DNA from: Lithospermum erythrorhizon
Taxonomy: Eukaryota; Streptophyta; Magnoliopsida; Boraginales; Boraginaceae
DNA: 64,000 nt
Direction of reading: 5' to 3'
NCBI GenBank assembly: GCA_019722365.1
Contig: JADFUC010002358.1
Coordinates: 1,674,001 to 1,738,000, forward strand
Under the pieces are notes generated by a model. It searched no databases, was not told where the DNA came from, and was given only the letters and a program-made list of their open reading frames with translations. Positions 25,526 through 36,484 of this stretch are shown in pieces (within the stretch, counting starts at the first letter, position 1; the number at the start of each line of letters is the position of its first letter). The position numbers and the translations under genes were made by a program.

Positions 25526-27439
25526 ATTTTATATCGTTCTGCGCGACGTTTGGTGTTCATGTTGTTACGCCTGTGCTCGTGTTATAAAGTAAGTGCCGGC
25601 AGGCGAGTCATTTTCCTGCTCGGTTCATTGTTTTCCGAATCCACACCGTCAGATCGCCACTGAAGATTTCATTGACTCAGCATGAGGTCCCTTAAATGAG
25701 ACTACTTGCATTTTGTGTTTTTGTGGTGTTATTTGATTAGCATGCTATAACAGGAGATACGCGAAACGAATCGTAATACGACGCACGTCGTATATGTATT
25801 TGTTGAGATGGGTACTGGGCACATATGAGATCCAACACGAGTAGATATTTAATAGAGGATTATATCGGGAACAATACATGTAACGGAAGAACATGATACA
25901 TCGGAAATATTACGAGATTAATAGGCGATTTTATATATTTTGGGAAATGTCTTAATACTCGACGCAAGCAGTAATAAATAAGAATGGATTTGCAAGTGAA
26001 ATTAATTAAGGATAACTGTGGATAATTAATATACGATATACTGGGAGGTGGAGTTGTAAAGAAATATCAATGGTTATAAGTAAGGTTACCGGGTTAACTA
26101 AGATCCGTGATTTCAAGGAAGCGTGAAATGTTGGTTTGATCGAAATGACAAATAAGTCGTAGTTAATACAAATCATACCGACAATAAAAGAGTTTTGAGT
26201 TATCTATTAATAATGCGGCAAGCAGTTCGGTGTTTCGAGTAGAGCGCATCTTTTTGTGATAGTAATGATCATTCTTTGAGGATAAACTCTGTGTCGAAAC
26301 CTTCGAGATGAATACGGATGAATATGTTTGAGTGATTTAAGGAAAGAGACCCACTATACCGAAAGTATCGGTGAGGAATTCACCGGTGTCGAATTTGAAG
26401 TTGTTGATGTCGGGCAATTGTGTGAATTTCTGGGCGGTAATAAAAGGTTAGTTGAGGAGGATTTCGTGACACGTAGTCAATGGATTAGGCAATTGATCGT
26501 GGTGTAAGATGTTGATCTTTAAAATAATTAAGAATTTCTGGATACTGGAGTAATTTGGGGATTTATCACTCGGTTGTTACCTTAATTCATGTTCGTTTTA
26601 AGTATATGGTAATTGATCAGGATCGTATCTGCTGCTATAAACTTATCTCGGTTTAAAGGAAATTGTGAAATGTTGACTTGAACGGTGGTTGTGTTTGAGG
26701 CACCGCTATTATTTTTGTGGTATCTATGTTTGAATTTGTATATGATCAGCGTATAATTGGAGTATATTTGTGTTATGGACTTATTCAAGGAATATATTTT
26801 TGTGAGGAATAGTTCCTATATGAAATTGTTGTATCGTGTAATATGATGCCGCTGAGATTATTGTGTGTATGATTGATATATGTGTGATTTCCAGAATCAT
26901 TTGAGGATACCGAGACGACGCTGGGTACCGGCGGGGCGAGTCTGCCGAAAAGAAGGTTGAATTGTTATATACGACGCACGTTGCCATTTCGTGCTATTTT
27001 ACAGTGGTTGTAGTAAGAACGCCGCGCGGTGAGATTTGTCGTTTACTCGCTTGATTATGTGATATGGAGTAATAGCAGACACAAATTACGAGTGGACGCA
27101 TCGGTATCGGGCGATATGAATTTTAATTTTTGAGTGGTATTTCGAGGTAATTGAGGATGTATATAATACTAAGATTGATAATGAGAATAACAAAGTGCAG
27201 CAACAAGATGATAAGCTCGAATAGGAAAAATTGGTCGGTTGAATGTAAAGAGAGTCACCGCCGTAGTCAATCGATTACAAGATGGCTGAGCCACAAAGGA
27301 TGCATACTATATTGGGAAATTTGGAAAAGCACAAGTGTGTCCTCACGGCATTGACAAGGGCGCTGTCGAAAGGAAGCATGAGTTTATCCACGCATTGGTT
27401 CGGTAAATTCCCGCGGATCTAAAATTTTTATAAGGCGGG
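25526..27439. other. Non-coding core of the LARD-like element
   Basis: About 1.9 kb between the two LTRs. No gag, protease, reverse transcriptase or integrase motif is readable in any frame, and the open frames at 26582-26987 and 27151-27354 match nothing I know. The expected tRNA primer site just after 25525 is not clearly preserved. The core ends with a purine-rich tract at 27432-27439. Confidence 0.5.
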
Positions 27440-30400
27440 TGTATCGTAATAACCCCGTTACGAAAAAAAAAAAAAAATGTCAAGTGTGGAACCCTGAATA
27501 GTATAAATTTTTTTTCGATGATGATATTATTGTAAAAATTTTTTAGTCGAATTTCATTTATAATTTAGTAGTGTTTCGCCATGCGGAAGAATTTTAGACT
27601 TTTTGGAAATCGGGTTCGTGGAGATTTAAGTACCATAAAATGAGTACTAACCGAAACCCGAACGGGACTCGATTTTTTATAAATATCTGTTTTATCCTCC
27701 ACATCATCAAACACTTCACCATCTTCATCTTGTTCCTATTTGGGCCGAAATACACCTTTCCCCGAATATTTTTTATTTCTTCAATCGTCGCCAAACCAAA
27801 ACCGCTGTACATTCTCTTTCGAAAGGCAAGAAATTTCAAGTCTTTTCGAGATACTTTTTTGGGTTTTGAGATAGTTGACTTTAGTTGACTTTACATAATT
27901 GAATTTTATGATAAATCTTAGTTGGAGTTATGGCCTGTGGATCTATATACAAGCATTTAATCGCGATTTCCAGAGCTCGCTCGAGGGTCTGTAGTTGACT
28001 TTGGGGGTTTCGCCAATTTTTATGTGGATATTTTATAAAACTTAAATGCAGGAAGTGCTACATCGAATCTTTATTATAGTTGTTATGATGTTAAATCATG
28101 ATTTAAAAATTTATTAAAAGGGCGCATGTTGAAAAAAGTGAAATTTCCAAGTCGAAAGAGGTCGATATTTGAGCATACTGTTAATTACGGATCCTGATGA
28201 TTAATTAGAATGATCTGGCAAGTTGATTTGTGCTGGCGTTTACAAGATTAATTATGGGATCGACCGGGTCGTCCGACGGATTGGCACTGACAGTTTATCC
28301 GCTGCTATACCATTTAGAAATAGTTCCCCAAGAATTGGTTATGTATCCCTGTAACCGTATGGGCACAGGTTTTGATCATACTTTCGGTATTTTTGTTAGG
28401 CGCCGACGCGAAAGCGGCGCTACTCATTGTCTTTCGCGAGGTTTCGGTAGCTGTAGGCGAAAAGTACTTATCTCACGTGTATTACCTTATGTACTTTTTA
28501 AAAGGTGTACCGTCCTTAGAATATAATTCATGCTGCAGTATGCATATGTCTTTGTAATATAATTACGTGTGAAATCTGTATATGTCCTCGCGATACGACA
28601 TGCTGGAATGGTATACATGTAAATGGTTAAAATGCATGTGGAGCCCACATGATTATGTGATTCCCATTCCCGCAAAGATTGAAGGCTGGTTCGAGAAGCG
28701 ACGGCTTGAACTCCCAACTTATATTTTCAGATTCTGCGGGCCTTGTCGGCACTTCGTGGTATACGGCGCGCGGTCTTGACGGCACTTCGCGGGGAGTTTA
28801 TGTGGCTCGCGGCGTTGTGATTGATTTACAATTGTGTGATGTATTAGTCGTATGCTTTGCTATTTTTTGAAAGTAAGTAGTTGGTTATCGCAGGTGTCAC
28901 TTGAAAGTTACGATGATTGAGGCGACTTCGAAAGTATTAGGATACGAATCTTAAGGGCTGATTACTGTGGATTAGCGACTCTCCTTCCTTGCGTGATAAG
29001 GACGCTATTGGCCCCATACTACGGTATAGTGCGCGGTTTGGTCTTATACTGGTATAAGAGCGGTATGACTCTTTTGATCGCTTGTCAAGGTATTTGTTTG
29101 CCAGTGGGTCTCTATACTACCTGCAGATAAATACAAGGCTTGGCCTTTATATTACTGTATAAGAGCTGCAGAGTCTTTGATCACTTTTGTCGTAGTATTG
29201 TCGACGTGGCCCTATACTACGGTATAATAAGGCGGGTTTGGCCTTTATACTTCGGTATAAGAGCCAGATGACTCTCTTTTTGATCGCCATTGCAAGGCAT
29301 CGTTTACAAAATTCTATACTACCAGATAATACATGTGTTTGGCCTTATACTACGGTATAAGAGCGTGTGAGTCTTGATCACTTTGTCGTGCGCATTGTCG
29401 ACGTGGCCCTATACTACGGTATACGCTAAGGGGCGTGGCCTTATACTTCGGTATGAGCGGTGTTTATTAGCGATCGATCCATTCCTCACAGTGTAGACGG
29501 ATCAGTATATAAAAGCATTAGAGGTTGGTATAATTTCAAGGGATTAAGGAGAGATGTAAGGTGATGACTAGATTTATAGTCGATGCCGAAGTCTCCGTGG
29601 ATTTCATTTCAAGGACAGGTGTTTATCGAACCCTATTATATATTCACGTAGCATGCCCGGAGACTTCACGTGGAATTACGTTGTATTTAATTTTATACGA
29701 TAATCCTCGTGAGCATGTATTTTATCTGCTGATTACGATGTTTGTCTGGCCAATCTTGTTGTCAGGCTGGAAACGCCGCTTGATGGTTACCATTTTAGGA
29801 TCGCCGTAAAATTGGTCGGGCAACTATTTTGTATTCGGATACGGTATTTACTCGCCAGCTCACGGCACATCGCTTCGCGTATGTTATATATATTAAGTGG
29901 CTAATGGATGAGATACCTTGAAAACGAGAAACATTAGGGGCAGAAATTATAAAACCGAAGTTTATGCTAATATGTCGATGATGTTGACGATATTTTTATA
30001 TATACGGTGGAAAACCGGACGTACCATAAGTACCGACCCAACCACCATCACGACACCATCGATGTAAATAAGTTCCGTATACTAAATCGAGAATTTGGGA
30101 GCATAAATCGTACTTATGGTTATCCGAATTTAAGATATATGTCACCACATTAAGAAATGCATATATTTGAAAGATCTTACGAGGAACATTAGTCGTCATG
30201 GTGAGGAAAGACGATTGTAACGGAGGTGACTTAAGGTGAACTAAAGATGTTGATCAAGCCAGACATGTACGAAGCATGAGTGTTAAGATATATGTTAAGC
30301 TATCAGGTGTTTGAGGTGTATATTATATTGAAATTAGCTATACTTCGTAGCATAATGCATGTAGAAATACCTCAAGATTAGCGTGTACCGCGAGTGTTGT

Positions 30401-30974
30401 TGACGAAAAGGGTTAATTATGTTAGTTAGAAAGTCAGTTGAAGGAGTTTTATTTCGTATGCAGTAACTATAAAATAATACTTTGGGTATATACTTCTAAA
30501 TAGGCGAGGAATCTAAATTATTCTTATTCCCGTGCGATCGTGTAGGTTAAACTTCCTCTGTGATTATTTATTTCTCACTCAGCTTTTAGCCGACTCCCTA
30601 TTTTCCCTACGGGCGTGGCTGCTTCACGCCCAAAGTTGTCATGGAACGACCGAGACGCATTGGTCGAGAAGTCGCTGCACCGCTAAGATCGGACGGTGGT
30701 TTCAAAGACCTACCAGCCATATTTTTATCTTCCGGTTTCAAGCAGTAATACCATATTTGACTGAAGTCAGATAACAAATTGTTCGATGTATTTATATTAT
30801 GATTTTCAATGTCGTTGTACCATTATGGCTTCAATCTCGAATGGACGAGTTATATCAAGTTTTATTTATGATGTGAAAGAAAGTCATTTTATTTGTTATC
30901 CATCGCCGGGCGACTCGATTATACAGTTGACGACGTCCCAACCTCGCAAAAGCTTCACCGATCTGGTCGTTACA
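27440..30974 (+). repeat. Right LTR of the LARD-like element
   Basis: Direct repeat of the left LTR, starting TGTATCGTAATAACCCCG after the purine tract and ending near TGGTCGTTACA. It includes a run of 15 A at about 27464-27478 that the left copy lacks. Frames at 28230-28870 and 29561-29809 are fortuitous. Confidence 0.62.
28990..29470. repeat. Palindrome array in the right LTR
   Basis: The same arrangement as in the left LTR: about five units built from CTATACTACGGTATA and CTTATACTTCGGTATAAGAG, with TTGATC(G/A)C spacers. This copy is cleaner, several palindromes being exact in their TATAC/GTATA arms. Confidence 0.62.
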
Positions 30975-30999
30975 ACATGTATACCATCTGTAATTTGGC

Positions 31000-32540
31000 A
31001 ACTTCTCTCTCATTGCTTGTATAATGCAACTATTCAATATTTTTACTTTTACTTTTTATAACATCGAACGGCCCAGCAGTCAGGAGGTTTCCAGCGACCT
31101 CTGCAGGTCACTTTGATTTTCAATAGTGAGTGGTTTTAAAAAAAATAGAGCGTAATCATTTATCATCGTGTGCTGGGACGACATTAAAAAATTAAAATAG
31201 TTGACAATTGTTATATATTTTTATAGGACAATTCTTTTCATTCAATAGTTATTAATAAATACCTGTATGGGTCAATCTACACAAAGTCGTGCTTCAAATT
31301 AATGTATTTCCCATTTTACCCCTTCCGATAAATTTTATTTCATTTTAATTTCTTCATAAGAATTTCTCTGCTTCGCTAACCGCCTAACAAGATAAATTTT
31401 CCACAAACTACTACTATAAATATTACTCACTCACGACACTGTAATTGAACACCAAAAGAAAAATAAGCTGTTTACAGTCCTCTCATCTTTATTTTCCTCC
31501 ATGGTAACTTTTCTCATCTTTATTGCTTAGTTTTTTTTTTTTTCAAAATTTATTTATTTTTTTCATATTGCTAAATTTTATTATAAAATAATAAATAATT
31601 TGTACGTTGGAAAACCGCACATATAACTAGTTAATCATAATACAACAACATCAATGTTAAATCTTAGTATAACAAAATCAATCAAATATAAATACATCAT
31701 ACTATGATCAATATTTTGATTCTAAATTTTCTAATAGAACAATAACTAATTGATAATATAATTTGATCAAAACTAATAAAAAAAACTAATCCAAAGAATA
31801 GAAATGGTATTTGGAGAAACAACCTAAATAAGGATTAATTGGTTGAAAGTATATAGTAAGAGTTGGGGATTAGAATGTAAAATTGAGTTTCTTACGCTTC
31901 TACTCAATATAACAATATTTTGACCCTTTTAAGGAGGCAAATTTATACAAATTTTTATGATATCCAATCATGTAAACTCCCTAAAATGAATAAAGTCGAT
32001 GTCAATATTTAATAATGTCAAATTACGTATCACCTACTATAAAACAATTGTTATTTATTGGAATAAATGATATGTAACTTTCAAATGGTGAAATAATGAG
32101 ACCGGAGTGTAACTTTTCAAGAATTTTAATGAGTTATAAATGTAAATACATAAATATAATTATTAATTTTAATCATTTAATTATCATTAGTTTTTGTGTA
32201 ACTTTCAAGCATTTAACGAGTTATAATTAACGAAGTAAGAAATACAATAATGCATAAATATATTATTGTATTTCACCTGTATCGATTCAAATTGAAATTG
32301 TATGGATGTATTATAATATAAAAATATATTTAGTCATATATTTTGTTTTAATGTGATATATAATCAAAGATGTATCAGGGCTTAAAAGTTACAACATGAT
32401 TTTTTTTTGTTTATTCGAATGTTTTATATTCATGAGCATGTTTCAATATTAGTTTAGATAAAATTAGAGAAATTATAAAAGTCAAAGTGACTGATGATAC
32501 CTTGTTAATTATACTTAACTGAATTTTTATGATTATTTTT
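31000..32540. other. AT-rich intergenic sequence, no gene seen
   Basis: From 31130 on the base composition drops sharply in GC relative to the LTR element. No open exon, RNA gene or clear element boundary was recognised. Confidence 0.45.
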
Positions 32541-32548
32541 TATTGAGG

Positions 32549-33020
32549 TGAACATATAATATTTTATTTTTTATTATTTTATATTAAAATATTAGTTACG
32601 TTTTTTTTCTAAAAGTAAAATATTTATATATTCATGTTTCAATGAAAAAATTCATGTAACCCGTGGATACCCTTAATTCTACTTAATCATTTACATGAAA
32701 AATTAATGTAACCCCATGACACCTTCTTAATTCTATTTAATGTTTTACATAAAAATTAAACAAACAGATAAACATAATATTTTTATTATTCTTTAATTAG
32801 GTTTTTATATTAAAGTATTGGGCATCTTTTTGTTCTAAAGTAATTTTTTTGCATATATTTATATGTGCTTCAATGATAAAATTCATGTAACTCTCATGAT
32901 AATTTCTTAATTTTATTTAATCATTTACATAAAAGTTCATGTAACTCCCATGATACCTTCTTAATTCTATTTCATTTTTTACATAAAAATTGAATAAATG
33001 ATAAAATATATGTAAATCCT
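32549..33020. repeat. Two-level tandem repeat (about 231-bp unit holding 54-bp subunits)
   Basis: The block beginning AACATATAATATTTT near 32551 recurs near 32771. Within each unit a 54-base subunit occurs twice, reading TTCATGTAAC(T/C)CCCATGATACC then TTCTTAATTCTATTTAAT and TTTACATAAAA. Subunits start near 32651, 32704, 32882 and 32936. No coding potential. It is either a small satellite or a duplicated piece of a transposon. Confidence 0.6.
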
Positions 33021-33029
33021 ATTACCTTA

Positions 33030-34325
33030 TTAATATATTTAATTTATCATAATTATATAAATTATGCAATGAATGAGAGCAATGCAATATGGAGGTAATG
33101 CAGTAATAATCCAATTAATAATAAGATGAAAAATAATTAAGTTTGGGAGTGAGTTATGTAATGGTCTTCGACAAAAACGAGTTAAACACTAACATATTCA
33201 CACACCCTTTAGGTGAAAATAAACGAGTTTTTTTTAGTATTTTTTAGGATGTTTAACATCTATATTAAAACATATTAAAGTATAAAAATAAATTATAAAT
33301 CATAAGAGAGAAAAATTTAATTAATTGTTAACTAATACATCATATCCTCTTAACCCAAATATAAAGTAATACCTCATTTGTATATTCATAATACAAGTAA
33401 GAAGTAATGTTAATATGTTATTAAAGAATTACCAAAGTTGGAGGCAGTGCTATTTAAACTCCTAATATTTGAAATAACGAAGCGCAATGCCCAAGACCTT
33501 TAACTTAATGAAAATAAAATAAAACCAATGAGTTATTTGTACACCAAATTAAAATACATAAATTCATTATCTATTTTAATTATTCAATTTTCATTATTAT
33601 TTATTCTCTTTATATTCATCTCGAAATATATACATTCAACAAATAGTATATTTACCTCAACTCAACTAACTTTTTAACGTGTTAGAGATTATTTAGAAAA
33701 ATATATCAATATGTGTATTTAACATACTTTACTATTAAGTTGGATTAATTTGATTCAGCAACGCGATGCCAATCAAGACTGTAAAGTTTAATTTTTACCA
33801 TGAAAGTTATCAAACCGTAAATCTTTTGCGAATGGTGGAGCTTAATATTTATGAATAACTATCACAATCTTATTATATTTTTTGTAATAACGTATTAAAT
33901 ATGTTAGAATACACAACCATATCACTTTTTTATAATAATAAAACATGTGGATGATATACTTCTAAGAAAACTCAGAAACCGAATATACCTTCAAAATGAA
34001 AAAAGAATTACAATTTATTTCAGGCCAAAAAATTATAAAGAGTCCCGATTGAAGTCATTAGTAATGTCATCTAGTTTCATCTTAAATATTAATGTAGCCT
34101 AAACTTTCACCACACTAAAATTTAATAAATTTAATTTATATTTTTACTCTCTATGATTTATCTAATTACTTACTTCAAAATCGTTGAACTTATTTTAATA
34201 CTTATTGAATATCTATTAGTTTTTAAAATTATTAATCTAACAACTTTTATATTTATTTTGAATATCATTATGAAATAACTCAAATTTTATGATTTGAGTA
34301 ATAATTGAGTATTACTCTACTTAAA
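33030..34325. other. AT-rich intergenic sequence, no gene seen
   Basis: No exon-like frame or terminal repeat was recognised. Confidence 0.45.
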
Positions 34326-34329
34326 ATAA

Positions 34330-34490
34330 ACTCGAACTCCGACAAGCGATAGCTGAAGACGACTCATCTTTTTCCTCCGAGCCTAAGAACGAAACGACGA
34401 CTGCTGACACCTCCACTGCCTGGGCCACCTCCCATTGCTTGCCACCTCCTCGCTACTGCTTTCCACATTACTTCATGTTAAAAAATATTA
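34330..34490 (+). pseudogene. Possible coding-gene fragment
   Basis: A GC-richer island in very AT-rich surroundings. The plus frame reads ELRQAIAEDDSSFSSEPKNE and then TTTADTSTAWATSH before running out into AT-rich sequence. The composition and acidic, serine-rich text look exonic, but there is no start, no splice partner and no family match. It could be a captured exon fragment or chance. Confidence 0.2.
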
Positions 34491-34619
34491 CATAAAATTT
34501 TTCTCCTACTTCCTTTCTTCTTATTTTAATGTGGAGTTTTCCTCCATTTGTCTACAAATTTTTCTTTTTTTTCTTTGATGTAATTCTCTCTCCAACTCTA
34601 AAATTTCTAACAAGTTTAT

Positions 34620-36480
34620 ATTGAATAGGCGAATATGTAGTAAAAGTTGTTGATACGCTACTGATTAGATATGAAAGACTTATATATCACAATTCTATAA
34701 TCTTTCACATTTATGAACATGTATCAGAGTATTTAAAAATATTATTGGTATAATAATGATTGAAATATATGAAAGCATTTATTAAGATCACTATAATTAG
34801 TAAAAAGTAACTTGATGGTACATGATATAATGGTGTCATGTATAAGTACGAGGTATCGAGTTGATTGAACCAATCAATTTGTACGGCTAAACCATATCGC
34901 ATTAAGACAATGAAATATCGGATGTTATAGATCATATGACGAGGAGCATGGGTAGCGATACAGTTACAATAACTTACGGAACGAGGTTCATGTATTTGCA
35001 TGAATAATGACTAAAAAGGAATAAATCAAACGGTTGATAACATTAAAGGATGAGATGAAAATATTGAATAAATGAATTGTCATGGATATCGATACGAATA
35101 TAAAGATGTCAGAATTATGATGTTAGCGTGAAAGATGATAATGGTTTATGTTGATGACGTTAGATTATGAGTTAATAGACGCTGGCATTTACGATATGGC
35201 GATACGAGAAATTAATAAGAAAGGTAATATTAACCTTATCTTAAAATGGGCCGATTGTACAAATAAGCGTACGTTGTAATCATATATGAAAAGAATGATG
35301 ATATCATGAAATGATTTAGATATATGCATTGGAGAAATAAATACAAGATGTTACGACATGTTACGAAACGACGAGGAATGATGACGTAGCGGATTAAGGA
35401 TTTCGCTGCTGTGATTGGGAGGTGGACATCTATTTAACTAACGGTCCATGGATCACCGTATTCAGAACAACGAACTGTTCGTATTTGTCGTAATCAACGG
35501 CCCTATAATCCGATATTCAAAGTTGAACCGGGACGGTCATGGCTGATATTGCTAAGTAAATAAATGTGGTATTTTGAATATTGATATATGTGGATTATGT
35601 GTGAACTCTATCATGTTAAAGGACCCTCCTGTGTGGTTTTGGGGTCGGTGTGATTGTTGTGCTGATGTCGTTTGTTCCTCTATTGGGGCGGTGTAGACTT
35701 CTAATGGTGGCCCGGCAGGTCATGCAGTGTGCCCCGGCTACTTAAGGAGCAGGAGGAGAGTTATATTTTTACTGTCCTGCCAGAGATAACTAAGGACGTG
35801 GTTTCCTCTATTGTGCTGTCAGACCTCTCATTGTGGTCTGAATTTAGAATTGTTGTTTCAGCTGGATATACATATCTGAGTTCTTGATTTTATATTGATA
35901 GTATATTATACCGCATTATTGATATTATAATGGAGCTAATATAAATGAATTAATTTTTAAGTGAATCGTAATAAACAAATTGAGATGTTAAATTATGAGA
36001 CTATAACATTAACTAATGAAATGAATAATTTATGATAGCGTAACGAAGTAATGACACCAAGATGCGATAATACATGTTTATATACGTGTGGTCGAGTACG
36101 ACTTGCTATAATGAGTATTCATCGTTCTCCACCACCCCTCGTGTTCGGGACCCTGTTGTTTGTCAGTCCGCTAAGCAAAGAATGCGGCATGAAACCAGTA
36201 AATCACGACTGGTGATTGTTTCGGGATGTGATATCCTCACCAATAAGCTCTTAGCATCCTATATCAGATCAAAAGATCGTATTCCGGAAATGTGTTATAT
36301 ATTATTATATGTATTACTGAACTCAAGAATATTTGGTTGCCTTCTGGGATCACCATCTCGGCATACCACGTTAGATGCTGTGGCATTCTTTAACCAGTTA
36401 CATTGACCCGATATCTCGGCAATAATGACGATTCTAACTCGCATGGCCGACCCTTGCATGGGGTCGTTAATAATATATTA
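34620..36480. mobile_element. Decayed LTR-type sequence (probable Gypsy solo LTR or fragment)
   Basis: The text around 35620-35870 (GGTGTAGACTTCTAATGGTG, CCCGGCTACTTAAGGAGC, CCTGCCAGAGATAACTAAGG, TCAGACCTCTC) recalls plant Gypsy (Tekay-like) LTRs. The whole stretch has the non-coding, moderately GC-rich character of the LARD LTRs nearby. No matching second LTR or gag-pol was found in the window. The boundaries are where the composition changes and are approximate. Confidence 0.35.
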
Positions 36481-36484
36481 TAAT

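Larger units (their letters stand above)
22051..30974. mobile_element. Large non-coding LTR element (LARD-like, Gypsy-type LTRs)
   Basis: Two long direct repeats, about 22051-25525 and 27440-30974, bracket about 1.9 kb without gag or pol. Both begin with TGT...CGTAATAACCC-type sequence and both end near CGACC/GATCTGGTCG..ACA. A purine-rich AAGGCGGG sits immediately before the right copy, as a polypurine tract should. Flanks are ACACG on the left and ACATG on the right, a possible 5-bp target duplication with one CpG transition. Long LTRs plus a short non-coding core is the LARD layout; such elements depend on proteins from autonomous Gypsy relatives. The orientation (plus) follows from the PPT. 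The LTRs differ by many substitutions and small indels, so the insertion is old or the consensus is poor. Confidence 0.6.

Noticed and set aside
23600..29470. CRISPR-like reading of the regularly spaced palindromes
   Set aside because: Plant nuclear context, imperfect units, palindromes in pairs and presence inside LTRs all argue against a CRISPR array.
34711..35001. 96-codon minus-strand frame
   Set aside because: Lies inside the decayed LTR-type region and shows no domain.
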